This document shows, piece after piece, positions 7,275 to 14,051 of a stretch of 14,062 nt of DNA; the first letter of the stretch is position 1, and the number at the start of each line of letters is the position of its first letter. This DNA is from JBDTMC01 sp039934475 (GTDB lineage: Bacteria > Acidobacteriota > Terriglobia > Bryobacterales > Bryobacteraceae), in contig JBDTMC010000177.1 of the NCBI GenBank assembly GCA_039934475.1, positions 1 to 14,062 on the forward strand, written 5' to 3'. Position numbers and translations under genes: made by a program. The notes beneath the pieces were generated by a model. That model worked only from the letters and a program-made list of their open reading frames with translations. It searched no databases and was not told where the DNA came from.

Positions 7275-7715
7275 TTAGGGAAGCTGTGCCCGCTGGTTGA
7301 GTTGCACGGTTTGCTGGAGTGCTTGACCGTCTGAGTCGTGGTAGCCGATAAAGATGTTCGGATGGGTGTGCCCGCGCCAACGGTCAAACATCGCGCGCGG
7401 CACCATGATCGTGCGGATCAACATGACATCTTTTCCACTTGGCCAGAGCTTAATTGGAGCGAATCGGGCGATGGCTGCGGACTCCGGCTGCGCCGAATTC
7501 AGCGCCACAGCAACGTTCTCCAACGGCATTCCGCTGTAGTTGAATAACTGAAGTTGAAGGGTGACCTGAATACGGTCGCCGGTCTCAGTAACATCACTCA
7601 GGCTGTAGAATCCGGCGAAGTCCCTTCCGTCTTTGGCGCCAGCGATGGCGGCGCCTAACAGGAAAATCGTAAGTAGGGATGCAGCGCGAGCGCGTGCAAC
7701 AGACAGAGATCTCAT
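7275..7715 (-). CDS. Small secreted beta-rich protein, function unknown
   Basis: A 146-residue protein with a signal peptide (about 1-27, ending AIAGA-K). The mature part alternates polar and hydrophobic residues in strand-like runs (DRIQVTLQLQLFNYSGMPLE, then DVMLIRTIMVPRAMFDRW), consistent with an Ig-like or similar beta-sandwich. No cysteines or catalytic motif are present. The start at 7715 is fixed by a strong AGGAGGG just upstream. It is the first gene of a likely three-gene minus-strand unit with the NHL giant (18-base gap) and the small protein at 3774, so it may be a partner or accessory of the giant protein. I do not recognise a named family. Confidence 0.78.
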   Translation of the reverse strand: MRSLSVARARAASLLTIFLLGAAIAGAKDGRDFAGFYSLSDVTETGDRIQVTLQLQLFNYSGMPLENVAVALNSAQPESAAIARFAPIKLWPSGKDVMLIRTIMVPRAMFDRWRGHTHPNIFIGYHDSDGQALQQTVQLNQRAQLP

Positions 7716-7733
7716 GGCCCTCCTATTTGGTTA

Positions 7734-7749
7734 CCACCTATCTTGGTGG
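7734..7749. repeat. Short CCACC/GGTGG hairpin in the leader of the NHL operon
   Basis: CCACC (7734-7738) and GGTGG (7745-7749) form a 5-bp stem with a 6-base loop just upstream of the AGGAGGG site of the gene at 7715. The 122-base gap 7716-7837 otherwise holds only a weak GTGACA-like -35 candidate on the minus strand without a good -10. It could be a promoter-proximal or leader structure, but it is short enough to be chance. Confidence 0.25.
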
Positions 7750-7837
7750 AAGGATCCGGATTTGTCACGTTAAAAGTGCATGTATCAGGACGGTCTGGAG
7801 CACCCAGGACGCTTAGGAAGCCCCACGAGATGGATGA

Positions 7838-8902
7838 TCAGATCTTGAAAAATATCTGCCGCTTGTAAAGCCAGTAACAGACGTACCAGAGCAAAGTCAG
7901 AACGAGGAGATGTTGCGGGATGGCGCCGAGGTCGCCCAGAAAGCTGAAGTTGCGGGTGAAGCTCTGGGTTCCTCGGTTGAGCCAACCAGAAATGCCGATT
8001 TGACCGAGCGAGTAGATGAAGATCGAGTTCATTCCCAGTACGAGGAAGGGGAACGTCCAGCGCTTCGTTTGCTTCACTTCAATCACCCAATAGAACACGA
8101 TGAGCATGAGGATGACCCAGCCGGCGCTGAAGAAGAGGAAGGACACGGTCCACAGTCGCTTCACCATGGGATTGAACGGCTCCAGCGCCAGTCCGAGCGT
8201 GAAACACGCGGCGGCGGAGCCTGCCAGGACCTTTAGCTTGTAGGCATGCGTTCTGCCCGTGCGAAGCAGTGCTCCGGTCCAGCAGCCAAAGAGGATGGTG
8301 ACTGCGTTGCCGATGAAGTTGATGGTGGTGTAGTAGCCGGAGTAGTTGTAGCCGAGGATCTTGAGATCAATCACCGCTCCGATATTGCCGGTTTGCGACC
8401 ACGGACCGTCTGGACCGGGGAAGAGGACGTAGAGGGCCCAATATCCGGCGAGCATCGCCACGGCAATCGCCACCTGCTTGCGGAAGTCCAAACGGGTGAT
8501 CAGAAAACAGAGAACGTAGCCGAAGGCGATCTGGGAGAGAACGTTGATGAGCTGCAACTTTAAGCCGGTGCGTTCCCCCCAATTCGAGTAGATGTTACTG
8601 AGCAGGATGAGCAGGAAGGCGCGCCAGAGGACGTGCTTGAGGGCGCCCTGGGAAGTGCGGCGCGCCAGGGCGAACGGCATGGCCACCCCCACCATGAAGG
8701 TGAAAGCGGGTTGGATAAGGTCCCAAAACGTGCAGCCTTGCCATTCGGCGTGCTCTACCTGCGCCGCCAGCCACGCCCATGATGGATGATGTTGGAGAGC
8801 TCCGAGGCCGAAGCCTTCGGAAACCAGCAGCAGCATAATGAAGCCGCGATAGGCGTCGAGGCTGACAAGCCGGCCCGTTTGGGTGTTTTGGGGAGGGAGC
8901 AA
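7838..8902 (-). CDS. DUF5009 / heparan-alpha-glucosaminide N-acetyltransferase-like multi-pass membrane protein
   Basis: A 354-residue polytopic membrane protein with about ten hydrophobic segments. It opens with RLVSLDAYRGFIMLLLVSEG, a hallmark of the NagX/HGSNAT/DUF5009 acyltransferase superfamily, and continues HAEWQGCTFWDLIQPAFTFM. By recalled alignment His51 sits where the proposed acetyl-accepting histidine of HGSNAT lies. The family is thought to carry acyl groups across the membrane to sugars; the acceptor here is unknown. The only start that includes the opening motif is TTG at 8902, with AGGA about 8 bases upstream. The ATG at 8918 is in another frame. The gene is divergent from comM with a 41-base spacer, and 122 bases separate its end from the NHL unit, so it probably has its own promoter. 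Confidence 0.85.
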   Translation of the reverse strand: MLPPQNTQTGRLVSLDAYRGFIMLLLVSEGFGLGALQHHPSWAWLAAQVEHAEWQGCTFWDLIQPAFTFMVGVAMPFALARRTSQGALKHVLWRAFLLILLSNIYSNWGERTGLKLQLINVLSQIAFGYVLCFLITRLDFRKQVAIAVAMLAGYWALYVLFPGPDGPWSQTGNIGAVIDLKILGYNYSGYYTTINFIGNAVTILFGCWTGALLRTGRTHAYKLKVLAGSAAACFTLGLALEPFNPMVKRLWTVSFLFFSAGWVILMLIVFYWVIEVKQTKRWTFPFLVLGMNSIFIYSLGQIGISGWLNRGTQSFTRNFSFLGDLGAIPQHLLVLTLLWYVCYWLYKRQIFFKI

Positions 8903-8943
8903 GAGAAGATCCTATCATGGGCGCACTTCCCCTATGAGGTTCC

Positions 8944-10464
8944 ATGTCTCTATTTCGCACGCGAACGGCGGCTGTCTTTGGAATTGATGCGCAGTTGATC
9001 GACATCGAAGTGGACATGTGGGCCTCAGGCTCAGCGCGGGACTTCGTAATGGTGGGGATGCCGGACACGGCGGTGCGGGAGAGCCGGGAGCGCATAAAAT
9101 CGGCACTGCTCAACTCGGGATTCGGGTATCCCAACAAGTCGGTGACCATCAATCTGGCGCCAGCGAATGTGCGCAAAGAGGGTGCGGCGTTCGATCTTCC
9201 GATGGCGATGGGCATCCTTGGCGCGATGGGCTCCGTCGGGGTGACGGACAAGCACCTGTTTGCCGGTGAGCTGTCGCTGGACGGCGCGGTGCGGGGCGTG
9301 CGCGGCACTTTGAGCATGGCCGTCTGCGCACGGCGGCTGGGCATCAGCAATCTAGTGGTTCCTATGGACAACGCGGCTGAAGCTTCGGTGGTGGAGGGAG
9401 TGAACGTGTACGGCGTGCGGCATCTGGGAGAGGCGGTGTCCCTGCTCAACGAGCCGGAACGGTTTACGCCGGTGACTCCCGGGGCGGGCGCGGCAGCGCC
9501 GGTTCGCGAGCCTGGACTCGATTTCGCGGACGTGCGAGGGCAACAGACATCAAAGCGAGCGATGGAAGTGGCGGCGGCGGGCTCCCATAACATCCTGCTG
9601 ATTGGTCCTCCGGGATCGGGTAAGACGATGCTGGCGAAACGCCTGCCAGGTATTCTTCCTGCGCTGACGTTCACCGAAGCCCTGGAAACGACACAGGTAC
9701 ACAGCGTGGCGGGGGTTTTGGCGCTCGGGGCCGGGCTGCTCAGGGATCGTCCTTTTCGAGCGCCGCACCACACGGTTTCGGATGCGGGGTTGTTGGGTGG
9801 TGGTTCGGGCACTCCACGCCCGGGCGAAGTGAGCCTGGCGCACCACGGCGTGTTGTTCCTAGATGAACTACCAGAGTTCCCGCGCAATGTTCTGGAGCAG
9901 TTGCGGCAGCCGTTGGAGGACGGCACGGTGACGATCGCTCGCGCCAATATGACGCTGGAATTCCCGGCAGCGTTTATGCTGGTGGCGGCGATGAATCCTT
10001 GCCCGTGCGGCTACTTCGGCGATACTAACCGTGAGTGCCGGTGTACCGGGGGCATCATCTCGCGGTATCTGGCGAAAATCAGCGGGCCGTTATTGGACAG
10101 GATCGACTTGCACATTGAGGTGCCGGCCGTTCCTTATCAGGAGTTGCGAGGGCGGGACACGAGTGCGAGTTCGGCGGAAATCCGGGCTCGGGTGGAGGCG
10201 GCGCGGCAAGTCCAATCGGCGCGGGGTTTCTATAACGCCCATATTCCCTCCAGTCAGATCCGGAAATTGTGTGTGCTGGATGCGGCTGGAGAACGAACGC
10301 TGGAACTGGCCGTGCGAAAGCTGGCGCTGAGCGCCCGCGCGCATGATCGGTTATTGAAGGTGGCACGGACCATCGCGGACCTGGGAAGGTCAGAAGTGGT
10401 GCTGGCAAAGCACGTTGCGGAGGCTGTCCAGTATCGCAGCCTGGACCGTAGCTACTGGAATTAG
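8944..10464 (+). CDS. comM: YifB/ComM family Mg-chelatase-like AAA+ ATPase
   Basis: A 506-residue protein of full family length. The N-terminal ChlI-like domain covers about 20-145 (FVMVGMPDTAVRESRERIKS, then INLAPANVRKEG). The AAA+ core has Walker A GPPGSGKT (221-228) and Walker B VLFLDE (303-308). A four-Cys cluster CPCGYFGDTNRECRC lies at 353-367. The C-terminal Mg-chelatase domain ends in YRSLDRSYWN. In naturally transformable bacteria ComM is a hexameric helicase that extends branch migration during integration of incoming DNA; that role is from family knowledge. ATG 8944 has GAGG 5 bases upstream, and TATCAT at 8913-8918 is a possible -10. It converges on the cytochrome gene. Its last 72 bases recur in diverged form at 13755-13826. 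Confidence 0.95.
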   Translation: MSLFRTRTAAVFGIDAQLIDIEVDMWASGSARDFVMVGMPDTAVRESRERIKSALLNSGFGYPNKSVTINLAPANVRKEGAAFDLPMAMGILGAMGSVGVTDKHLFAGELSLDGAVRGVRGTLSMAVCARRLGISNLVVPMDNAAEASVVEGVNVYGVRHLGEAVSLLNEPERFTPVTPGAGAAAPVREPGLDFADVRGQQTSKRAMEVAAAGSHNILLIGPPGSGKTMLAKRLPGILPALTFTEALETTQVHSVAGVLALGAGLLRDRPFRAPHHTVSDAGLLGGGSGTPRPGEVSLAHHGVLFLDELPEFPRNVLEQLRQPLEDGTVTIARANMTLEFPAAFMLVAAMNPCPCGYFGDTNRECRCTGGIISRYLAKISGPLLDRIDLHIEVPAVPYQELRGRDTSASSAEIRARVEAARQVQSARGFYNAHIPSSQIRKLCVLDAAGERTLELAVRKLALSARAHDRLLKVARTIADLGRSEVVLAKHVAEAVQYRSLDRSYWN

Positions 10465-10479
10465 CGCGACCGGCGGACA

Positions 10480-10501
10480 GGGCTGGGACGGATCCCAGCC
10501 C
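10480..10501. terminator. Hairpin between converging comM and cytochrome genes, possible terminator
   Basis: GGGCTGGGA (10480-10488) and TCCCAGCCC (10493-10501) form a 9-bp perfect GC-rich stem with a 4-base CGGA loop, between the comM stop (10464) and the cytochrome stop (10514). No real T-run follows on either strand; only scattered T's (CGGTTCCATTCGTTA) follow on the plus strand. A shared terminator is plausible by position. Confidence 0.45.
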
Positions 10502-10513
10502 CGGTTCCATTCG

Positions 10514-10873
10514 TTACTGCGTAGGTACGGGCACCCACCATTCGAGGAAAGTAGGTTCGACCTTTGTGCCTAAAGACTGGAAGTAGGCATTGAGGTTGTT
10601 GATGTCCGTCGTAGTCAATTTCGGAAACCTCGGCATCCCCTTCTCCTCTCCCTGCCGGACCGCCTCAGACACATCGCCGGCATCTGGCTTGTCGGTCCTA
10701 AATTGAGGCGCACCAAAGGGAGTGCCGCTGGCGTCAGTTCCGTGGCATCCATAGCAGTTGTTGGCAAGGTATACCCGCCGTCCTTCGCCTGCGGGCGGGA
10801 GTTGCGCGAGTGCCGTTATCGCCAAGAGTAGCGGGACGCACACTGCCGTGATAACGTTTGATCGTCTGGCCAT
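10514..10873 (-). CDS. Small periplasmic class I c-type cytochrome of the quinoprotein operon
   Basis: A 119-residue exported cytochrome: signal peptide about 1-23 (ALA-Q), one haem attachment site CYGCH (40-44) and a likely axial Met80 in EKGMPRFP. The C-terminal segment (TTTDINNLNAYFQSLG) is the usual last helix. It is the third gene after the PQQ dehydrogenase and XoxJ-like genes, 15 bases downstream of the latter, with AAGGAT about 8 bases before ATG 10873. By context it is the probable electron acceptor of the dehydrogenase, the job done by XoxG or a cytochrome cL. It is clearly shorter than typical XoxG proteins (about 170-190 residues by recall), so I leave the symbol blank. It ends with an unusual EWWVPVPTQ tail. 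Confidence 0.9.
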   Translation of the reverse strand: MARRSNVITAVCVPLLLAITALAQLPPAGEGRRVYLANNCYGCHGTDASGTPFGAPQFRTDKPDAGDVSEAVRQGEEKGMPRFPKLTTTDINNLNAYFQSLGTKVEPTFLEWWVPVPTQ

Positions 10874-10888
10874 TTCTTAGAATCCTTT

Positions 10889-11761
10889 CTACTTTCTGCT
10901 TACTGAAGCAAGCTCTTTTTCCAATTTGGCGACTTCTGCCCCGGACACAACCGGAACACCGTATTCACTCAGCACCTGGAGGATTTCCTTGTGCCTGCGT
11001 TCGATAATACCCTCCAGTTGCTCTTTCCATGCCGTATCCGTCCGCCTCACTCCCATCGATATCTCATAACTGAACCGCAGTGAGAGATTGGAAGCGTCGG
11101 AGACAGGCGTTACGCGGAGCGGGGTGTTTTCCCGTTTGGCGAAATAACCGCCCAGCGGCCCCCACACGACGGCCACGCCGATTTCACCAGAAGCCACGGC
11201 ATCAATGATCTTGCTGGGGGACTCTCCTTCCCCGGGGAAGAGCGAGAACCCAACGACGTTGGCGGCCAGTCCCCGCTGCCCTAGCGCTCGAGCCGGCGGC
11301 AGGTTGACGCCATCATTGCCGAACGCATGCAGGCCAATCTTTAGCTTGCGCAGCGCCGGGTCATCGAAAGAGCTGAGCGTCGAAGCCTGGTTCTTCCGGT
11401 AGATGAACACGTAGCTGGAGGCGTAATACGGTTTGGTAGCCAGCACCGGGTCCCAACCCGCTGGTACGCCGATCACTACATCACATTTCCCCGCATTCAG
11501 GGTCTGCCGGAGAAACGAGTTCCGCTGAGGATACCACTCGTATTGAAGCGGCAAGTGAAGGTCTTCAGCGATAATCTGGGCAATCCGATTCTCGAACCCC
11601 TCAGAGCGGTCGTTCGAAAAGGGAAGATTGTCCGGATCGGCGCAGACACGCAATGCCTGACGCGGATCGGCCGCCGACAGCAGTGCCGCCGCCGCCAGCA
11701 GACACCCCAGAGCTACACAACAAGTTCGAGTCATGGTTGTTACCCGGCTGGTGTTGGTCAT
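10889..11761 (-). CDS. xoxJ: XoxJ/MxaJ-like periplasmic solute-binding protein of the quinoprotein system
   Basis: A 290-residue protein of the type II periplasmic-binding fold. A signal sequence spans about 1-31 (hydrophobic CCVALGCLLAAAALLSA). The mature start LRVCADPDNLPFSNDRSEGF is characteristic of the quinoprotein-dehydrogenase-associated group, as is KCDVVIGVPAGWDPV; Cys40 and Cys93 may form a disulfide. Conserved lobes follow (KPYYASSYVFIYRK, then EIGVAVVWGPLGGYFAK). In methylotrophs XoxJ/MxaJ is thought to help mature or activate the dehydrogenase rather than to serve an ABC transporter, and no transporter genes are present here. Its ATG overlaps the dehydrogenase stop as ATGA (11761-11758), implying translational coupling. 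An internal ATG at 11734 is an alternative start closer to the hydrophobic core. Confidence 0.87.
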   Translation of the reverse strand: MTNTSRVTTMTRTCCVALGCLLAAAALLSAADPRQALRVCADPDNLPFSNDRSEGFENRIAQIIAEDLHLPLQYEWYPQRNSFLRQTLNAGKCDVVIGVPAGWDPVLATKPYYASSYVFIYRKNQASTLSSFDDPALRKLKIGLHAFGNDGVNLPPARALGQRGLAANVVGFSLFPGEGESPSKIIDAVASGEIGVAVVWGPLGGYFAKRENTPLRVTPVSDASNLSLRFSYEISMGVRRTDTAWKEQLEGIIERRHKEILQVLSEYGVPVVSGAEVAKLEKELASVSRK

Positions 11762-13560
11762 GGGAGCTTGAACACGTGGACAGTACCCGGCCCAGTTTTC
11801 ACGACATCGGGAGGCACGGGGGGAAGTCCGACGTATCTGGCCGGAGGTTGACCGGTGTACACCGCGACGCGCTGTTTGCCATCGGGGCCGACAAATGTCA
11901 TGGGACTGCCGGAGATGGGCTGCGGGTACTTCTTAGAGAGCAGAACCTGGCCGGTGGTGGCGTCAATCGCCTTGAAATACCCATCGATCGTTCCGTAAAA
12001 CACGACGTTGCCCTGTGTGGCGAGGGGACCGGCTACGTAGGGAAAACTCTCCTTGACGCCCCACTTTTCCTTACCCGTCGTCGCGTCCCAAGCAACCAGT
12101 CTGCCATTGCCGAAGGTATCCGTCTGTGGCGCCGCGCCGAAGCCGAGGGCCGCACCCATATAGGGCGTACCCTGAATGAAATTGACTTTGAGAGCTTCGA
12201 AGCTGGCGCAGGCGTTGTTGGCCGGGACATAGAACAGGTTGGTGACCGGGGAGAACGCCGCCGGATGATGGTTCTTTCCGCCGAGGGGTGAGGGGCAGAT
12301 GTTCTGGACGTTTACGCCTTCGTGCGTCATTTTGGTGGGGTCGACATTGGGCAGGCCGGTAGTGAGATCGATGCCGGTGGCCCAATTGACGGGGACGAAC
12401 GATTGGGCGACTAGCACCTTGCCGGTGGCCGCATCGAGAGTATAGGCGAACCCGTTCTTGTCGAAGTGGGCCAGGATGGGAGCGCCGTTGTTGAAACTGG
12501 GAATGGTCGCCACGATGCTCTCGCTGATCGAGTCGAAGTCCCATCCGTCGTGCGGAGTCACCTGGTAGGCCCAAGCGGCTTTCCCGGTGCTCGGATTGCG
12601 GGCGACGATTGTAGACGACCACTTGTTATCGCTATTGCCACCGGAAACGGTGCGCATGTCGGCGTCCCACGGGGCCGGCTGGGAGGTACCGTAGAAGATC
12701 AGGTTGTGGGTGGAATCGTAGGTGAACCAGTTCCAAGCCGACGAACCGCCCTGGAGGTAGAGGCTGCCCGGCCAAGTGGTTGTACCTAAGTTGGCGCCCT
12801 GATCCTTCTTATAATACGGCTTGAAGGTGCTATCGATTCCCACGTCGGAATCGGTACCTGTGTTATAGAACTGCCATACTTTGGCGCCCGTTCCTGCGTT
12901 GAGTCCCAGCACCCACCCGCGGACGCCCAGTTCCGCACCGGCGTTACCGACGACGACGATGTCCTTGCTGCCGACAGTCACCACGAACGCCGCACCGGTC
13001 ATGGTCTGGCCGGTGCGCGGACTCCCTGTGCTCATCCGCCAAACTTGCGTTCCGGTATTGGCATCGACGGCGACCACCTGGTTGTCCAGAGTGGCGTAGA
13101 TCACCAAGTCCTTGCCGCTGGAGTTGGCAGCGGACTTCGATATCGCGGCGCCGCGGTTCACAATACCGCAGCAGGCCTGACCCATTGCGTACTGATTGAC
13201 TCTTGGGCTAAACACCCAGCGCGTATGCCCGGGGCTCAAAAGGTCCAGCGCAAAGAGTTTGTTGGGGAACGGTCCAACCACGTACATGGTGTTGTTGAAC
13301 ACCAGCGGCTGCCCTTCCATGTAGGCGTTGACACCCGTGGAGAAGGCGAACTCCTCCGTTAAAGTCGCGACATTGGCGTTGGTAATCTGGCTCAGCGTAC
13401 TGAAGCGGGTGCCCTCTACGGTACCGCCGGGCGTTGTCCACTCGTTTCCCGCTGGCGTGGCCGCCGAAAGAAGATTCGACGCACTGACTGCCAGGAGCGT
13501 AATGAACAAAATCTGCGAAATCGACCTTTGAATTGGTTCTACTCGATGGAACACTTTCAT
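11758..13560 (-). CDS. xoxF: PQQ-dependent alcohol dehydrogenase, XoxF-like, predicted lanthanide-dependent
   Basis: A 600-residue exported eight-bladed quinoprotein propeller with a signal peptide about 1-34. Visible landmarks: adjacent-cysteine disulfide pair Cys130-Cys131 (QACCGIVNRG), metal ligand Glu210 in GNAGAELGVRG, DNKWSSTIVARNPSTG, and catalytic Asp341 followed at +2 by Asp343 in HDGWDFDS. The extra Asp is the signature of lanthanide-using XoxF-type enzymes; calcium MxaF has Ala there. The usual ligand Asn in the GTGNPAPW motif is Gln294 here (GTSQPAPW), and five extra residues lie between this motif and DNKW. There is no C-terminal haem domain, so electrons must leave through a separate cytochrome, encoded two genes downstream. 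GAGGGGAG directly precedes ATG 13560. It heads the operon. The substrate could be methanol, ethanol or another alcohol; sequence alone does not decide. Confidence 0.93.
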   Translation of the reverse strand: MKVFHRVEPIQRSISQILFITLLAVSASNLLSAATPAGNEWTTPGGTVEGTRFSTLSQITNANVATLTEEFAFSTGVNAYMEGQPLVFNNTMYVVGPFPNKLFALDLLSPGHTRWVFSPRVNQYAMGQACCGIVNRGAAISKSAANSSGKDLVIYATLDNQVVAVDANTGTQVWRMSTGSPRTGQTMTGAAFVVTVGSKDIVVVGNAGAELGVRGWVLGLNAGTGAKVWQFYNTGTDSDVGIDSTFKPYYKKDQGANLGTTTWPGSLYLQGGSSAWNWFTYDSTHNLIFYGTSQPAPWDADMRTVSGGNSDNKWSSTIVARNPSTGKAAWAYQVTPHDGWDFDSISESIVATIPSFNNGAPILAHFDKNGFAYTLDAATGKVLVAQSFVPVNWATGIDLTTGLPNVDPTKMTHEGVNVQNICPSPLGGKNHHPAAFSPVTNLFYVPANNACASFEALKVNFIQGTPYMGAALGFGAAPQTDTFGNGRLVAWDATTGKEKWGVKESFPYVAGPLATQGNVVFYGTIDGYFKAIDATTGQVLLSKKYPQPISGSPMTFVGPDGKQRVAVYTGQPPARYVGLPPVPPDVVKTGPGTVHVFKLP

Positions 13561-13740
13561 CTCCCCTCAAACGCATTTGTGATTTGACCCGGCGCGCGCC
13601 ACGAGAGCATCCGCGCCGGCGGCACCTGGTAACAGGGGCCGACTAAGACATCCCAGATCGGCCACCTGATCAGGCTCACAGAGACTATGGGGAGGATCTG
13701 GCGCCAGAAAATATACCCGAGGTAGAGATTCTTATGACCC
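13561..13740. other. Leader/promoter region of the xox operon; no gene recognised
   Basis: On the minus strand this is the region immediately upstream of the xoxF-like gene. I see no convincing -35/-10 pair or sigma-54 site. It holds a perfect 10-base palindrome GGCGCGCGCC (13591-13600), too common in GC-rich DNA to interpret. Plus-strand codons from 13647 are open and run in frame into the comM-like tail at 13755-13826, but the part before 13752 resembles no family I know. A 72-codon minus-strand reading frame here (13775-13557) looks random. Confidence 0.4.
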
Positions 13741-13754
13741 GTGATGAAGTGGCT

Positions 13755-13826
13755 GAAGTGGTCCTGGCAAAGCACGTCGCGGAGGAGGTATCGTATCGCA
13801 GCTTGGATCGCAGCTACTGGAACTAA
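13755..13826 (+). pseudogene. Isolated comM 3' end (last 23 codons plus stop)
   Basis: Translated on the plus strand, these bases give EVVLAKHVAEEVSYRSLD then RSYWN and a stop. The true comM ends EVVLAKHVAEAVQYRSLD then RSYWN, so 21 of 23 residues match. At base level 60 of 72 match. Eight of the ten differing codons, including the stop, are synonymous, which means the copy diverged while still part of a working gene rather than by recent decay. Similarity stops abruptly just before 13755; preceding codons (TRDEVA) do not match comM. No ATPase, Walker or Cys motifs remain. The copy lies in the same orientation as comM on the far side of the xox operon. It is a remnant of a second comM or a displaced original 3' end. 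Confidence 0.75.
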
Positions 13827-13863
13827 ACGGGCGAGGACGAAAGCGCAGCAACGGCAGTTGGAA

Positions 13864-13968
13864 TCAGTTGGGACGGTTGGAGCGACTCTGGGAATTGAAG
13901 GGGGGCCGGTAGTTCCCGGACATGACGATGATCAAGACGGCGACGATTATGTAGGTTAGAAGCCGCAT
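13864..13968 (-). CDS. Possible 34-residue single-span membrane peptide
   Basis: Minus-strand ATG 13968 opens a short frame whose product starts MRLLTYIIVAVLIIVMSGNY and continues RPPFNSQSRSNRPN before TGA. It has one basic residue, then an uninterrupted hydrophobic stretch of about 14 residues, then a polar, proline- and asparagine-rich tail, as in small membrane proteins. There is no good ribosome binding site upstream (GCCCAATCGG). It lies about 300 bases upstream of the xoxF-like gene on the same strand. It could also be a chance frame or the decayed front of a secreted protein. Confidence 0.3.
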   Translation of the reverse strand: MRLLTYIIVAVLIIVMSGNYRPPFNSQSRSNRPN

Positions 13969-13984
13969 CCGATTGGGCAAAGCA

Positions 13985-14030
13985 GGACAGGCTTGAATTT
14001 CGCAAAGGGCGGCGAAATTCAAGCCAGTCC
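13985..14030. repeat. Long perfect inverted repeat (large hairpin)
   Basis: GGCTTGAATTTCGC (13990-14003) and GCGAAATTCAAGCC (14012-14025) are perfect 14-base inverted arms around an 8-base loop. Beyond one A/A mismatch a further 4 bp pair (GGAC 13985-13988 with GTCC 14027-14030). A weaker outer GCAAA/TTTGC pairing (13977-13981 with 14034-14038) is also possible. There is no T-run on either side, so it is not a standard intrinsic terminator. Candidates are a REP- or MITE-like element, an RNA leader structure, or a terminator for a gene beyond the right edge. Confidence 0.7.
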
Positions 14031-14045
14031 CGGTTTGCGCAGTTT

Positions 14046-14051
14046 AGTATA
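14046..14051 (-). promoter_or_regulatory. Possible minus-strand -10 box (TATACT)
   Basis: The minus strand reads TATACT at 14051-14046, a 5/6 match to the sigma-70 -10. The matching -35 would fall outside the window, so it cannot be judged. If used, the transcript would start near 14039, begin with the large hairpin and run about 480 bases to the xoxF-like start. Confidence 0.2.

Noticed and set aside
8595..9947. 450-codon minus-strand open frame
   Set aside because: Lies antisense to comM and spans the divergent spacer into the acyltransferase gene; composition rich in Arg, Ser and Pro as expected for a shadow frame.
10465..13754. Calling the xox segment a proven mobile element
   Set aside because: No integrase, transposase or terminal inverted repeats are visible; only the comM 3' repeat supports it, so it is kept as a hypothesis.
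13557..13775. 72-codon minus-strand frame just upstream of xoxF
   Set aside because: No ribosome binding site, runs through the xoxF start and antisense to the comM remnant; no recognisable composition or motif.
13741..13959. 72-codon plus-strand frame
   Set aside because: It reads the comM-like tail in the wrong frame; the homologous frame ends at 13826.
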